Origin: Hyphomicrobium sp. D-2 | GTDB lineage: Bacteria > Pseudomonadota > Alphaproteobacteria > Rhizobiales > Hyphomicrobiaceae | NCBI RefSeq assembly: GCF_029872155.1 | Contig: NZ_JARXLA010000008.1 | Location: forward strand, 684,501-748,500 | Direction of reading: 5' to 3' | Length of the DNA: 64,000 bases | Shown: positions 17,271-29,203 of the stretch, piece by piece | How the letters are laid out: the number at the start of each line of letters is the position of its first letter | How positions within the stretch are numbered: the stretch's first letter is position 1 | The notes under the pieces: model-generated | The model's database searches: none | The model's input: the letters and a program-made list of their open reading frames with translations, nothing else | Told to the model about the DNA's origin: nothing | Made by a program: the position numbers and the translations under genes

Positions 17271-18584
17271 TTATGAAGGACGCGTCTGGCCGTTGCCTAT
17301 CACCACGTATTTGAAACTTGTGAGCTGCTCAACGCCGACCGGGCCGCGTGCATGCATCTTGCCGGTGGCGATGCCGATTTCACCGCCAAAACCAAACTCA
17401 CCGCCGTCAGCGAATTGCGTTGAAGCGTTGTGCACGACAATGGCGGAATCCACTTCACGCTGGAAACGAGCTGCGGTGTCGGCGTCGTTGGTGACGATGG
17501 CGTCGGTGTGCTGTGTGCTGTAACGGGCGATATGCGCCAGCGCGCCATCGATGCCGTCAACCTCACGCGCGGAGATGATAGCGTCGAGGTATTCGGTGGA
17601 CCAGTCAGCATCGGCGGCGGGCTTGACGCGGGCGTCGGCCTGCTGTGTTGCGCTGTCGCCGCGCACTTCGCAGCCTGCATCCAGCAGCGCCTTCACCAGC
17701 GTAGGCATGAACGCGGCGGGTGCGCCGCTGTCGACCAGCAGCGTTTCGGTGGCGCCGCAAACGCCGGTACGCCGCATCTTGGCGTTGAGCACGATGTCGA
17801 CCGCCATCGCCAGATTGGCGTTGCGATCAACGTAAGTGTGACACAGGCCTTCCAGATGCGCGAACACCGGCACGCGCGCTTCATTCTGCACGCGCTCGAC
17901 AAGGCTTTTGCCACCGCGCGGAACGATGACGTCCACGGTGCCGTTGAGGCCGGTCAGCATCATGCCGACAGCGGCGCGATCGGGCGTGGGCACCAGCGAG
18001 ATGGCCGCTTCGGGCAGGCCAGCTGCCTTGAGGCCAGCAACCAGCGCCGCATGGATGACGCGCGAGGAATGGATGCTCTCCGAACCGCCGCGCAGAATGG
18101 CAGCGTTGCCGGCCTTGAGCGCCAGCGCACCGGCATCAGCGGTTACGTTCGGACGGCTCTCGTAAATGATGCCGATGACGCCAAGCGGCACGCGCACGCG
18201 CTGGAAGCGCAGGCCATTGGGGCGCTGCCATTCGGCCAGCACGGTGCCAATCGGATCGGCCAGCTTGGCGATCTCGGCGACGCCGTCGGCCATGGCGTTG
18301 ATGCGCTTTTCGTTCAGCAGTAGGCGGTCGATGAAGGATTCCGGGCGGCCAGCAGCGCGCGCGGCTTCAATGTCCTTCACGTTGGCGGCAAGGATTTCCG
18401 GCGTGGCGGCGCGCAGCGCTTCTGCGGCGGCGATTAGGGCGTTGTTCTTCGCTTCCGGGCTGGCGAGAGACAGCAGGTGCGCGGCAGCGCGGGCGCGGCG
18501 CCCCAGCTCCAGCATCGCGTCTTCAGTGGCAGTATCCATGCGCTCGGGCCTGTTCATTGTCGTGTTCAATCCGGTCTGGTGCAT
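17271..18584 (-). CDS. proA: Gamma-glutamyl phosphate reductase ProA
   Basis: ProA reduces gamma-glutamyl phosphate to glutamate semialdehyde in proline synthesis. Family motifs: [28 protein letters not shown], and [13 protein letters not shown] holding the catalytic cysteine; then [21 protein letters not shown]. 437 residues. The ATG at 18584 lies three bases after the proB stop; internal ATGs at 18557 and 18539 are also possible starts. proB and proA are clearly one transcript. Confidence 0.95.
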   Translation of the reverse strand: MHQTGLNTTMNRPERMDTATEDAMLELGRRARAAAHLLSLASPEAKNNALIAAAEALRAATPEILAANVKDIEAARAAGRPESFIDRLLLNEKRINAMADGVAEIAKLADPIGTVLAEWQRPNGLRFQRVRVPLGVIGIIYESRPNVTADAGALALKAGNAAILRGGSESIHSSRVIHAALVAGLKAAGLPEAAISLVPTPDRAAVGMMLTGLNGTVDVIVPRGGKSLVERVQNEARVPVFAHLEGLCHTYVDRNANLAMAVDIVLNAKMRRTGVCGATETLLVDSGAPAAFMPTLVKALLDAGCEVRGDSATQQADARVKPAADADWSTEYLDAIISAREVDGIDGALAHIARYSTQHTDAIVTNDADTAARFQREVDSAIVVHNASTQFADGGEFGFGGEIGIATGKMHARGPVGVEQLTSFKYVVIGNGQTRPS

Positions 18585-18587
18585 CCA

Positions 18588-19757
18588 TCAGGAGCGATGC
18601 AAGGCCATGTCGTCGCGGTGGATCAGCTCATCGCAGCGCGACACCCCTAATATAGTGGCGATCTCCGCACTTTTCTTGCCGATGATCTGTTCGGCGTCCG
18701 GGCGGGCGTATGACACCAGCCCACGGCCCAGTTCGCGGCCATCGGGCGCGCGGATGATAACAGCGTCGCCGCGGTCGAAGTTGCCGTCAATTCGTACCAC
18801 GCCCGCCGGAAGCAGGCTTTTGCCGGCCGCCAGCGCCTGCTCGGCACCGGCATCGACATGCACCTGGCCTTTGGGTTCGAGCTGTCCGGCGATCCAGCGC
18901 TTGCGGGCAGTTCTGGGATCGGAGTGGGCGAGGAACCACGTGCACGGCGCGCCTTCGGTGATGGAGCGCAGCGGGTTCAGCACCTTTCCGCTGGCGATGA
19001 CCATGTGCGTGCCAGCGCCGAGGGCGATCTTGCCAGCCTCGACCTTGGTGCGCATGCCGCCCTTTGAAAGCTCGGTGCCGGCATCGCCTGCCATGGCCTC
19101 GATGTCGGCGGTGATGGCGGTGACAACATCCAGCCGCACTGCGTTCGCGTTCTGCTGTGGCGGGGCGGTGTAAAGGCCGTCGATGTCCGACAGCAGCACG
19201 AGGCAATCGGCGGACACCATCGATGCCACGCGCGCTGACAGGCGATCATTGTCGCCATAGCGGATCTCAGTGGTGGCGACGGTGTCGTTTTCGTTCACCA
19301 CCGGCAGCGCCTTCAGCTCCAGCAGCGTTTCGATGGTGCGGCGTGCGTTCAGATAACGGCGGCGCTCTTCGGTGTCGCCCAGCGTGAGCAGGATTTGCGC
19401 GGCGATCAATCCGCGCGCGCGCGCCATGTCCTGATAGGCATGCGCCAGACTGATTTGGCCCACGGCGGCGGCGGCCTGACTCTGTTCCAGCTCCAGCGCG
19501 CCCTTGGGCAGCTTCAGGGTGTGGCGACCCTGGGCTATGGCACCGGACGAGACCAGAACCACCTCTTTGCCCTGCGCGGTCAGCTCGGCGACGTCATCGA
19601 GCATGGATGCCAGCCATGCCGACTTCAGCGCGCCGGTGTCACGGTCGGTCAAAGCGGCTGAGCCGATCTTCACGACGATGCGGCGCGCGGCCGTCCATTC
19701 GCTGCGTACCGGGATTGCGTTGGCTTGTTCTTTGTGTGCCATGTTTTGCGCGGTCAT
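18588..19757 (-). CDS. proB: Glutamate 5-kinase ProB with PUA domain
   Basis: ProB phosphorylates glutamate in the first step of proline synthesis and forms a complex with ProA. The kinase core shows [50 protein letters not shown] and [10 protein letters not shown]. The C-terminal PUA domain (about the last 90 residues) is present. The start is unsure: ATG at 19757 or 19742, or GTG at 19781. A 180-base stretch to the divergent methyltransferase would hold its promoter. Confidence 0.94.
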   Translation of the reverse strand: MTAQNMAHKEQANAIPVRSEWTAARRIVVKIGSAALTDRDTGALKSAWLASMLDDVAELTAQGKEVVLVSSGAIAQGRHTLKLPKGALELEQSQAAAAVGQISLAHAYQDMARARGLIAAQILLTLGDTEERRRYLNARRTIETLLELKALPVVNENDTVATTEIRYGDNDRLSARVASMVSADCLVLLSDIDGLYTAPPQQNANAVRLDVVTAITADIEAMAGDAGTELSKGGMRTKVEAGKIALGAGTHMVIASGKVLNPLRSITEGAPCTWFLAHSDPRTARKRWIAGQLEPKGQVHVDAGAEQALAAGKSLLPAGVVRIDGNFDRGDAVIIRAPDGRELGRGLVSYARPDAEQIIGKKSAEIATILGVSRCDELIHRDDMALHRS

Positions 19758-19962
19758 CCGCCGTATCAGGGGTTCTGGCACGCCTGATAGCCCAGTCGGG
19801 GCCTGAGCGGTAGTCTCCGCACGTCAGATAGCCCTCTCAGCACCCTAATTGTGCCGGACCGTCGCGGTAGTCGCTGCCTGGCTCAAGACCGGAACACCGG
19901 TCAGGGACGGGTGGCCATCGGATGGCGGGCCCTGCGATAAACCGAAAATGGAGGGGCGGCCG

Positions 19963-20565
19963 GTGGCTGAGGTTCTGGACATCTATGAAGCCAACGCGCA
20001 GGCGTGGGACAAGGATCGCGGTCAGCCAGGCGGGCAGCTTATGGAGCGGCCGTATCTTGATCGGCTGGTCGACAGCCTCGGAGCCACAGCGCCCCACGTG
20101 CTGGATGTCGGCTGCGGGTCAGGTGATCCGATTGCGCGTTACCTGATCGAGCGCGGCTGCCGCGTGACCGGCGTCGATGGCGCCGATGCGATGGTGCAGA
20201 TCTGCGCCGACAAGTTTCCGCAGATGAATTGGGTTGTCGCCGATATGCGCGCGCTTGATCTTGGCCAGCGCTTCGATGCCATCATCGCGTGGGACAGTTT
20301 CTTCCATCTGGAAGCGGATGCGCAGCGGGTAATGTTTCCGATTTTCGCGCAGCACATCGCGCCGCGCGGACTGCTGCTTTACACGTCCGGTCCGTCACAT
20401 GGTGAAGCGATCGGCGAGATTTACGGCCGCTCGCTTTATCACGCCAGTCTGGCGGCCGATGAATATCGCAGCCTGCTAAGCGCGAACGGCTTCACGGTGC
20501 TGATGCATACGGAAAATGATCCGCAGTGCGGCGGCCATACGGTGTGGCTGGCGCAGGCTGCTTGA
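19963..20565 (+). CDS. Class I SAM-dependent methyltransferase
   Basis: 200 residues. Motif I is VLDVGCGSGDPIARYLIERG, followed by VTGVDGADAMV, VVADMRALDL and FDAIIAWDSFFHL. The sequence begins YEANAQAWDKDRG, typical of small-molecule methyltransferases of the UbiE/Tam type. The GTG at 19963 is preferred because GGAGGGG ends six bases upstream; the ATG at 19948 is an alternative. Substrate cannot be told. Confidence 0.8.
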   Translation: MAEVLDIYEANAQAWDKDRGQPGGQLMERPYLDRLVDSLGATAPHVLDVGCGSGDPIARYLIERGCRVTGVDGADAMVQICADKFPQMNWVVADMRALDLGQRFDAIIAWDSFFHLEADAQRVMFPIFAQHIAPRGLLLYTSGPSHGEAIGEIYGRSLYHASLAADEYRSLLSANGFTVLMHTENDPQCGGHTVWLAQAA

Positions 20566-20631
20566 GGCGAATGTCGGCAGATGGTTGGCGGGCGGCACGC
20601 GCGTAATTCTGCGCGCGCCGCGTATTGTGTG

Positions 20632-21192
20632 TCAGTCCGCGGAACGGCGGACTTCAAGTGCCAGCAGGGTGAGGCTGACGCCCTGCAGCAGCAGTGCGGC
20701 GCCCACGATGGTGCCAAGCGTCCAACCCGCAGACGACGGCAGATCGAACAGGATCAGCAGGCCGGCAACGATGGAAATCACCGCCGACAGAATGAGCCAG
20801 CGGCGGCTGCCCACGTTCGTCATGCCGCCGCCCACCATCAGTGAGGTGATGCCCTGCGCCACCAGCGTCGCGGCGACGATCATGGTCAGCGAAAGCAGGC
20901 CGAGCGTCGGATAGACGAAAATCAGGATGCCGCCGAGAATGAAGATGGCGCCGCCCAGCATCTGCCAGGGTGCATGGCTCCAGTCGCCGGAGCGCAGGCC
21001 ATGCATCAACTGGAACACGCCAGCAGCAACCATCGCCGCAGCGATCCAGATTTCGGTTGTGAGCGAGGCTGTCACAACACCCATCGGCGTCGTGAGAATA
21101 AGAAAGCCGAACAGCGTCAGCACGAGGCCTAAGGCCAGAAGCCAGCCCCAGCTCTGATGCAGTTTTGAGCGCAATCCGGGGGTGTTTGCCAT
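20632..21192 (-). CDS. HdeD-family (DUF308) inner membrane protein
   Basis: 186 residues with six predicted membrane segments in three pairs, the layout of HdeD/DUF308 proteins linked to acid resistance in enterics. Segments include LLALGLVLTLFGFLIL, ILGGILIFVYP, TMIVAATLVAQGI and AVISIVAGLLILFDLP. The ATG at 21192 has AGGAC seven bases upstream. It is monocistronic as far as visible, between a convergent methyltransferase and an oxidoreductase. Confidence 0.78.
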   Translation of the reverse strand: MANTPGLRSKLHQSWGWLLALGLVLTLFGFLILTTPMGVVTASLTTEIWIAAAMVAAGVFQLMHGLRSGDWSHAPWQMLGGAIFILGGILIFVYPTLGLLSLTMIVAATLVAQGITSLMVGGGMTNVGSRRWLILSAVISIVAGLLILFDLPSSAGWTLGTIVGAALLLQGVSLTLLALEVRRSAD

Positions 21193-21330
21193 GTCTTTGT
21201 CCTGCATTCGCGGTTGTTGGCGCGGCCCCCAAATGGCGAGCCGATGGTGACGCGGATGCAGGTGGGCGGATAAATTCGCCAACGTCCTCGGAGATCATCC
21301 GGGTCGAGGGCGATCTAACACGCGACATCC

Positions 21331-22938
21331 CTATTTTTTGCTAACCGATAGGGCGGCGAGCGCCTGTCTGGCCGCCGTTGCGCCGCTCCAGATCGCGCCG
21401 CTGTAACCGCCGTAGCCACCGTAGGCAGAACTGAGAAACAGACGGTCGATAGCTGTACGCGGGGTGCGCGCTGGCCCGTGCCAGATCGGCGTTGATGGCG
21501 GCAGCGGCGCGAAGCCATAGACGGCGCCTTGCGGAGCACCGAGATAGGAATTGATGGAAGCAGCGGTGTTGAATACCGACGTTTCAACGGCGCTGGCGAA
21601 ACCGGGATAGGTGCGGTCGAGCGACTGGATGATGGCCTGTTTCCATGCGGCGCGCTTGGCTTCGTAACTTTCAGCATCGAGACCCTGCCAGTTGGCCATG
21701 CGATCAACGCCAATGACCGATAGCGTGTATGGCGGACCGCCGAGGCCACTGTCGATGGCGGAATAGTTTGCAATCGCCAGCGGTGGCATCGCCTCGCCCG
21801 GCATCGCAGCCAGGAGATCGGCACTGCGGCGATAATCGGCCAGCGATCGCATCCATTCCGGTAGCAACATGGTTGTGTAGGAGCCGAGGCCGAAGTGGGT
21901 GGGCGGCTGCGCCATGCCAAAGGTTGCGGTGAACAGCGAGATCGACAACGGCGAGCTGGCATACGGCGCCATGAAGCGCTCGCGTGTGCCGTTGGGCAGC
22001 ATGGGTGCCATGATGGACGGCGCAATGCCGCTGACCACGATTGGCGCGCGCACCTCGACGGGATCACCGCCCTGCTTGCCCTCGTGGACAACGCCGACCG
22101 GCGCTCCGCTTTCGTCGAACAGGATCTGCGTCACTGTACGACGGAGCAGAAGCTGCCCGCCGGCGCCGCGCATGGATTTGGCGAGCGCGTTGCTGAGGCG
22201 CTGCGAGCCGCCCTGTACGAAGCGGATGCCGGTGGCGATGTTGCCGCCCTGAGCGAGCGCGAACAGAATCCACCACAGACTGTCCGGGTCATCGTGCCAA
22301 AAAAGCATGTTGGCGGCGACGGCACACTTGGCGGCTTCGTTGTCGCCCAGTGTGCGTTGAAGCTGCTGCGACAGCGACCGTCGCCAACCCGTAACCGCGG
22401 GGCCGAGATCCTTCAGCGCATCGATGGTGAGCAGAGGATCGGACAGCGCGCCTTGATGCTGGCTCAAGGTGCCGACGCTGGTGGTGATCCGCTCCATGTC
22501 GCCGAGCAGATCATTGATGCCGACGCGCAGCGAAGGGAAGCGATCGACAAGCGCAGCGCGTGCAGCGTCCATGCCCGTTGGCAGAATGAACGAGGGGCCA
22601 ATCGGGCCGCCACGAACATCATAGACCGATCCGGCTCCGATCCATTGCACTTTGTCGGTGACGTCGAGCGCTGACAGCGCCGCGTGCTTGGGATCGATCG
22701 GCGAATGGGGATCAGTCGTCTCGTGCAGCGATGCTTCAATCGTCACGTCGCCGGATTTATAGGTAGAAGCAGCGCCGCCGACACCATAATTGCGCTCAAT
22801 CAGCAGCGTGCTGCACCCTGCTTTCGCAAGCGTGGCGGCGGCGGTCAAACCGCCCAAACCCGCACCGATGACAATGGCGTCGTACTGATTGCCCATGCTT
22901 GGTGGTGTCCTTGCTTCAACGCCAACAGCGTCGGTCAT
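21331..22938 (-). CDS. CrtI/phytoene-desaturase-like FAD oxidoreductase
   Basis: A flavoprotein of about 535 residues. YDAIVIGAGLGGLTAAATLAKAG is the dinucleotide-binding motif, followed by TLLIERNYGVGGAAST; the C-terminus has AYGGYGGYSGAIWSGATAARQAL, the closing FAD contact of the CrtI/carotenoid isomerase group. Substrate is uncertain: no other carotenoid genes are nearby. An internal ATG at 22896 (just before the FAD motif) is an alternative start and would remove 14 residues. Confidence 0.78.
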   Translation of the reverse strand: MTDAVGVEARTPPSMGNQYDAIVIGAGLGGLTAAATLAKAGCSTLLIERNYGVGGAASTYKSGDVTIEASLHETTDPHSPIDPKHAALSALDVTDKVQWIGAGSVYDVRGGPIGPSFILPTGMDAARAALVDRFPSLRVGINDLLGDMERITTSVGTLSQHQGALSDPLLTIDALKDLGPAVTGWRRSLSQQLQRTLGDNEAAKCAVAANMLFWHDDPDSLWWILFALAQGGNIATGIRFVQGGSQRLSNALAKSMRGAGGQLLLRRTVTQILFDESGAPVGVVHEGKQGGDPVEVRAPIVVSGIAPSIMAPMLPNGTRERFMAPYASSPLSISLFTATFGMAQPPTHFGLGSYTTMLLPEWMRSLADYRRSADLLAAMPGEAMPPLAIANYSAIDSGLGGPPYTLSVIGVDRMANWQGLDAESYEAKRAAWKQAIIQSLDRTYPGFASAVETSVFNTAASINSYLGAPQGAVYGFAPLPPSTPIWHGPARTPRTAIDRLFLSSAYGGYGGYSGAIWSGATAARQALAALSVSKK

Positions 22939-23000
22939 GGCTTATTCGAGCTGGAGGTCTGAAGATAGCCTTATGGGGACGACTGCGACGCAAACGCGCG

Positions 23001-25238
23001 TCAACTCGCGACCGCGTTCTTGGGCGCGTGATCGGCGAGGAAAGCAGTCATTTCGTCAGCGCTGATCGGACGAGAAAACAGATAGCCCTGGAGCTGGTGA
23101 CAGCCGGAATGCTGCAGCCAACGGCGCTGCTGTTCGGTTTCAACGCCTTCCGCCGTGATGGTCAGATCCAGATCGTGCCCGAGCTTGATGATTGAGGCGA
23201 GAATGACGGTGCTGTCCTGCGGAGCGCCCGCGCTTTCAATGAAGCTGCGGTCAATCTTTAATTTGTCAAATCCGAAACGGCGCAGATACGAGAGGCTTGA
23301 ATAGCCGGTGCCGAAATCGTCGAGAGCCACCTTGACGCCCAGGTTTTGCAGCCCGCGCATCTGTTCGTTGGCGCGCTTTTCGTCGGCCAGAAGCACGCTC
23401 TCGGTCAATTCGATCTCAAGCCGTTGGGCTGGGAACTGAGTTTCATTGAGAACCTCACGCACAACCTCGACGACATCGCCGTGGTGGATCTGCGAGGCCG
23501 ATACGTTGACGGCGATGTTGATGTGCGGCCACATTTTGCCGTCCTGCAGCGCGCTGCGCAGGACGTGTTTGCCGATTTCCTGGATCACACCGGTTTCTTC
23601 TGCCAGCGGGATGAATATTTCCGGCGACACGGGGCCGAGCGTTGGATCTGACCAACGGGCCAGTGCCTCGACGCCAAGTACGTTGAGCCCCGACGCGTCC
23701 ATCAACGGCTGATAGAGGACGCTGATCGTTCCATCTGCCACCGCATCGCGCAGGGCCATCTCAAGCATGTGCCGATAGGTGGCTTCGGCATCCATCTCAG
23801 GCGTGAACGCAATCGCACGTTCAACGCCGGCCTGCTTTGATTTGTCGAGAGCGAGATTGGCCCGGCGCAGCAGTTCATCGCCGCCGCGACCATCTGTCGG
23901 GCCGATTGCATAGCCGGCGGAAGCCGTGGCGAAGACCCGCGTGCCGCCCTCCAGAATGTATGGCTCGGCAATCGCAGCGATTGCGTCGTTGGCCAGCTCA
24001 AGGGCCTGATCTGGGCCTAGACCGGGCGCAATAATCACGAAGGTTGCGCCGTCGGGACGGGCAATCAATGATTTGTCCGGCAGCAGTTTCGAAAGGCGGT
24101 GGCTGGTTGCAATCAGCACCGCATCACCGATGGCGCTGCCAAAGGCGTCGTTGATGGCCTTGAACTGATTGATGTCGATTTCCAGAACGGCAAGCGTGCT
24201 GCGGTCATTCTGGGTGTGACGCAGCATCCGAGGCAGGCGCTCGCGCAGCGCCATGCGATTGGGAAGTTGCGTCAGGCTGTCGGTGCGGGCGGCAAGCTTT
24301 GCATGCTCTTCGCTCTGAAGCAGCGTATGCGCATGGCGGCGGCCCCACGAAATCAGCAGATACGTGAGCAGGCTGATCATCACCAGCGCGAGAAGAAGCC
24401 CCGGAATCACGCGCTGGATGAATTCAGCGCTGGGCCGCTTGTTGAGCCAGTGTAGCTTTCCGACTGTTGTTCCGTCGCGGGTAAGGATGTCCTGGCTTGT
24501 CGTGTTTTCGACACCAAGTGCAGCGGCGGGCATGACGTCAGCAGAGGCGCCTTCCCATTGCATCTTCTCGTAGCCGAACGCCTTGCCCAGCTCGGCGGTG
24601 AAAATCTTATCCAGATTTTCAACGGCGACGAGCAGCACGGGAGGCTCCCCGTCCCGCATTTCAACTGCGCGCCCCTTGTCGGGCATTACAGTTGAAACAA
24701 CGACTGTCGACGGTCGTCCCGCGATATTGCGGGTGTCCGCTACGGCGACGTGCTCGGCGAATTTGCCGTTGTTGAGCGTGATCTTGGTGACGATCGGGTT
24801 GTATTCCGCCATCTGTTGGGGCGCGCGTGCGGCACGCACCAGGTCATCCAGCTGACCACCAAGGTCGGCGAAGTTCAGGCTGGCCTGGGTTTCCGGATCG
24901 TAGCCGAAGATCGGAGCATCTTTTTCGTCCAGCACGTATAGGCGGTCGTAGCCCAACAGGCGGCCGAGATAACTACCGTAGAAGTTCTGCATCCAGGCCG
25001 TGTCGCGAACCTTCGTCCTTTCAAAGGCGTCCGTCCATATCGTTTGTGGACGTAATTCGCGCGCGAGGCTGTGTCCGTGCTGCGCGATTGCGTGCTGGAT
25101 CGTTTCACGCTGGCGCAGCAGGGCTATGTTGTCAGCTTCCCGAGCACCGATAAGCAGCGATGCCATGACCACAGCAAGCGACGCGACCGCCAAGGCGACG
25201 ATCGGAAAGGTCACGAACGCGGTACTTCGATGCGACAA
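23001..25238 (-). CDS. CHASE4-like sensor c-di-GMP phosphodiesterase (degenerate GGDEF, intact EAL)
   Basis: 745 residues. TM1 (about 8-30), a periplasmic CHASE4-like domain of about 230 residues, TM2 (VIPGLLLALVMISLLTYLLIS), a GGDEF domain and a C-terminal EAL domain. The GGDEF signature is RPDGATF, so cyclase activity is unlikely; it may bind GTP as a regulatory domain. The EAL half keeps VEALARW, NVSASQ, EIELTES, LDDFGTGYSS, DKLKIDRSFI, TAEGVET and LQGYLFSRP. The predicted net role is c-di-GMP breakdown at the membrane. The start is a TTG with AGGAC eight bases upstream. Confidence 0.88.
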   Translation of the reverse strand: MSHRSTAFVTFPIVALAVASLAVVMASLLIGAREADNIALLRQRETIQHAIAQHGHSLARELRPQTIWTDAFERTKVRDTAWMQNFYGSYLGRLLGYDRLYVLDEKDAPIFGYDPETQASLNFADLGGQLDDLVRAARAPQQMAEYNPIVTKITLNNGKFAEHVAVADTRNIAGRPSTVVVSTVMPDKGRAVEMRDGEPPVLLVAVENLDKIFTAELGKAFGYEKMQWEGASADVMPAAALGVENTTSQDILTRDGTTVGKLHWLNKRPSAEFIQRVIPGLLLALVMISLLTYLLISWGRRHAHTLLQSEEHAKLAARTDSLTQLPNRMALRERLPRMLRHTQNDRSTLAVLEIDINQFKAINDAFGSAIGDAVLIATSHRLSKLLPDKSLIARPDGATFVIIAPGLGPDQALELANDAIAAIAEPYILEGGTRVFATASAGYAIGPTDGRGGDELLRRANLALDKSKQAGVERAIAFTPEMDAEATYRHMLEMALRDAVADGTISVLYQPLMDASGLNVLGVEALARWSDPTLGPVSPEIFIPLAEETGVIQEIGKHVLRSALQDGKMWPHINIAVNVSASQIHHGDVVEVVREVLNETQFPAQRLEIELTESVLLADEKRANEQMRGLQNLGVKVALDDFGTGYSSLSYLRRFGFDKLKIDRSFIESAGAPQDSTVILASIIKLGHDLDLTITAEGVETEQQRRWLQHSGCHQLQGYLFSRPISADEMTAFLADHAPKNAVAS

Positions 25239-25518
25239 GTGCTCGGTCCTGCGATGGCCCGCGGATTCCAGATTCCGGCATTATTGCCGCCGGAGTTGAA
25301 CAAGCGGTAATTCTTCGCCTGGGCGGAGTTATCGCGGTGAGCGCTTTGTTAATGTGGGGCGATAAATCAACGGGCATGTTGTTGATGGTCGATGCAACCC
25401 GTTGGATTCGTCAGCCCGTTTGCTCCGATATGCAACGCTTGCCGGGCTGATGATCTGAATGCGATATTTTGCAGGGGCGGGGGCAATGCATTCGTGAGCC
25501 CCACCTCGGCAAGTCCGC

Positions 25519-27112
<1,594 letters not shown>

Positions 27113-27218
27113 GGCGGCTCCTGGTGAAGCGCCACGGGTGAGGTATGGTAAGCCCAGTTGAGCAAAAAGGGGGACGCAGCGCATCCCCCTTCGCAAAACT
27201 CAGCAGTGGCGCGGGGAT

Positions 27219-27491
27219 TTACTCCGCCGCTTCGGCAACGATCTCGCGCACCGAGATGTAAGTGCGGCCGTTGCTCTTGGTCTTGAACTCGACGCTGCCT
27301 TCGACAACGGCGAAGATCGTGTGATCTGTGCCCATGCCAACGCCGTTGCCGGGGTGCCACTTGGTGCCACGCTGGCGGCAAAGGATGTTGCCAGGAATAA
27401 CGTGCTCGCCGCCGTAACGCTTTACGCCAAGGCGCTTGGAGTGTGAATCGCGGCCGTTCTTAGTTGAACCGCCTGCTTTCTTTTGTGCCAT
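27219..27491 (-). CDS. rpmA: Large ribosomal subunit protein bL27
   Basis: A 90-residue bL27, located near the peptidyl-transferase centre. [20 protein letters not shown] and [22 protein letters not shown] are diagnostic. It follows rplU by 31 bases in the universal rplU-rpmA order. Confidence 0.98.
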   Translation of the reverse strand: MAQKKAGGSTKNGRDSHSKRLGVKRYGGEHVIPGNILCRQRGTKWHPGNGVGMGTDHTIFAVVEGSVEFKTKSNGRTYISVREIVAEAAE

Positions 27492-27522
27492 CGTTCAAAT
27501 CCTCAAATTCCGAGCGGCTGCC

Positions 27523-27834
27523 TCAGGCGCCGATGATGCTCTTGATGCGGATCTTGACGAGATCCTGGCGGTGGCCGCGCTTGCGGCGGGAATTCTTGCG
27601 GCGGCGCTTCTTGAAGGAGATGACCTTCGGGCCGCGGGTTTCTTCAACGAACTCGGCAACGACCTTTGCGCCGGAAACCAGCGGGGTGCCGATCTTGGGG
27701 TTGTCGCCACCGATGAGCAGAACCTCGGTGAACTCGACATCCGAACCGGCCTGGCCGGCGATCTTTTCGATTTTGATGACGTCGTCAGCAGTAACACGGT
27801 ACTGCTTGCCGCCCGTCTTGATGACAGCGTACAT
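27523..27834 (-). CDS. rplU: Large ribosomal subunit protein bL21
   Basis: A 103-residue bL21. MYAVIKTGGKQYRV, VTADDVIKIEKIAG, VEFTEVLLIGG and the basic FKKRRRKNSRRKRGHRQ stretch near the C-terminus are characteristic. It begins the rplU-rpmA-GNAT-obgE transcript and is preceded by a strong promoter at 27974-28002 and a 140-base leader. Confidence 0.98.
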   Translation of the reverse strand: MYAVIKTGGKQYRVTADDVIKIEKIAGQAGSDVEFTEVLLIGGDNPKIGTPLVSGAKVVAEFVEETRGPKVISFKKRRRKNSRRKRGHRQDLVKIRIKSIIGA

Positions 27835-27869
27835 AGCTATTCCTTCAGCATTATCCGCGCCCTATGGCG

Positions 27870-27886
27870 CCGCAGGCTAGCTGCGG
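27870..27886 (-). other. Short hairpin in the rplU 5' leader
   Basis: CCGCAG and CTGCGG (27870-27875 and 27881-27886) form a small stem in the roughly 140-base leader between the promoter and rplU. bL21 leaders in other bacteria can be sites of autoregulation; here this is a suggestion only. The rest of the leader shows no gene. Confidence 0.3.
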
Positions 27887-27973
27887 TCTTTATAAGATCG
27901 CCTCGAAAAACGGGCGAACAGGCCTCGGGCAGCGCGTTGCGCGCCCCCCGTTAAGGGTGCGCGAGAAGGCGGG

Positions 27974-28002
27974 TTTATCCTAGAATATGCGCTAGTTGTC
28001 AA
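27974..28002 (-). promoter_or_regulatory. Sigma-70-type promoter of the rplU operon
   Basis: On the minus strand TTGACA (28002-27997) and GATAAA (27979-27974) are separated by 17 bases, the ideal spacing. A perfect -35 element suits a strongly expressed ribosomal protein operon. Confidence 0.75.
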
Positions 28003-28177
28003 TCGGTTCCGAAGTGAACGGAGCGACCCCCGCCGGGCTTTTGCCGGGCGCCTAGTCGCGGCGAAGCCGCTATCGACCAGTATATTCGAGTTTCGATGCC
28101 GGATCTAAGCCAATTTTCTACGCTTCGTCAGACGCTTGGCGTATGCAAGCGGGAGCCTCAGTCAGAGTGATTGGGAA

Positions 28178-29203
28178 ATGAAGCCACGCCAGAAGAGTGA
28201 GATGGCACGCGCGTTGCCGACGATCCCGGTTGTGCAGGCGGGCACGGCCTTCCCGCTCGAGACGCTGGAGCTGCATGGGGCGCGGGCGCATGCGCTGATG
28301 GATTGCGCAACCGAGGGCGTGTCGCAGCGCACGCTGCGGGCGCTGGATGCCGTGTCGCGCCGCTGGCTGGTGAAGCAGGGTAACGCGCTGCTGCCGGAAA
28401 TCGATGCCATCGCTGAGCGGCTGGCCCGACCCGGCGCCTATTTTCTATCGGTCAATTATGAGTGGGGCTGCACGTGCCGCGTGGCGCCTGCCCCGGATGG
28501 GCGCAGCGCCCGGTTGGTGCGGGTGCTCGACTGGGTGACCGGCGGCCTCGGCCGATATGTGATCGCGGCCCATGTGGTGGGCGGCGGCACCGGGCCGTTC
28601 GTGGCGCTGACCTGGCCTGGATATACTGGCGTGCTGCAGGCGATGGCGCCGGGGCGTTTCTCAGGGGCGCTCAATCAGGCGCCGATGCGCCAGCACACGG
28701 GTCTGTTCCATCTCGATTGGGCGCTGGGGCGCGCACGAGTGTGGCGGCTGAACCATCCCACGCCGGCGCAGCTTCTGCGGCGCGTGTTCGAGACGGCAGC
28801 GGATTTCGCTGAAGCCAAACGGCTGCTGGCTGAAAGCCCCATCTGTGCGCCAGCCATCTTCTCAATCGCAGGTATCAACGCGCAGGAAACAGCGGTGATC
28901 GAGCGCACTGAAACCGACGCGCGCGTGCATGAGGGAAATACCACAGCCGCCAACCATTGGCAGGCGCCCGGCTGGCGCGGGTTGGCGTGCGGCAATGACA
29001 GTCCGGGGCGCGCGTGTGGAATGCACGGTGTGAGTACCGAGATGGATACGCGGTTCGCGTGGCTGCGCCCGCCAATCCTCAACTGGAATACGCGGCTGGT
29101 GATGATCGCGGATGCGCGGCAGGGCCGGCTTGTTGCGCAAGGGTTTGAGCCGCAGTCCGATACGGTGTTGCCTGCCACCGCGCCGCTGGAACTTGCACTT
29201 TGA
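28178..29203 (+). CDS. Acid-ceramidase/NAAA-like Ntn hydrolase
   Basis: 341 residues. SVNYEWGCTCRV followed by VRVLDW matches the CTS...GRNMDF region of the acid ceramidase/N-acylethanolamine amidase group of N-terminal-nucleophile hydrolases. Here Cys98 would be the nucleophile released by self-cleavage. ALNQ, PAIFSIAGIN, VIERTE and TTAANHW follow in the right order for the remaining active-site residues. It has no signal peptide. The ATG at 28178 is one of three plausible starts (TTG 28136, ATG 28202). Possible roles are amide bond hydrolysis of acyl amides or acyl-homoserine lactones; this is inference. Confidence 0.65.
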   Translation: MKPRQKSEMARALPTIPVVQAGTAFPLETLELHGARAHALMDCATEGVSQRTLRALDAVSRRWLVKQGNALLPEIDAIAERLARPGAYFLSVNYEWGCTCRVAPAPDGRSARLVRVLDWVTGGLGRYVIAAHVVGGGTGPFVALTWPGYTGVLQAMAPGRFSGALNQAPMRQHTGLFHLDWALGRARVWRLNHPTPAQLLRRVFETAADFAEAKRLLAESPICAPAIFSIAGINAQETAVIERTETDARVHEGNTTAANHWQAPGWRGLACGNDSPGRACGMHGVSTEMDTRFAWLRPPILNWNTRLVMIADARQGRLVAQGFEPQSDTVLPATAPLELAL

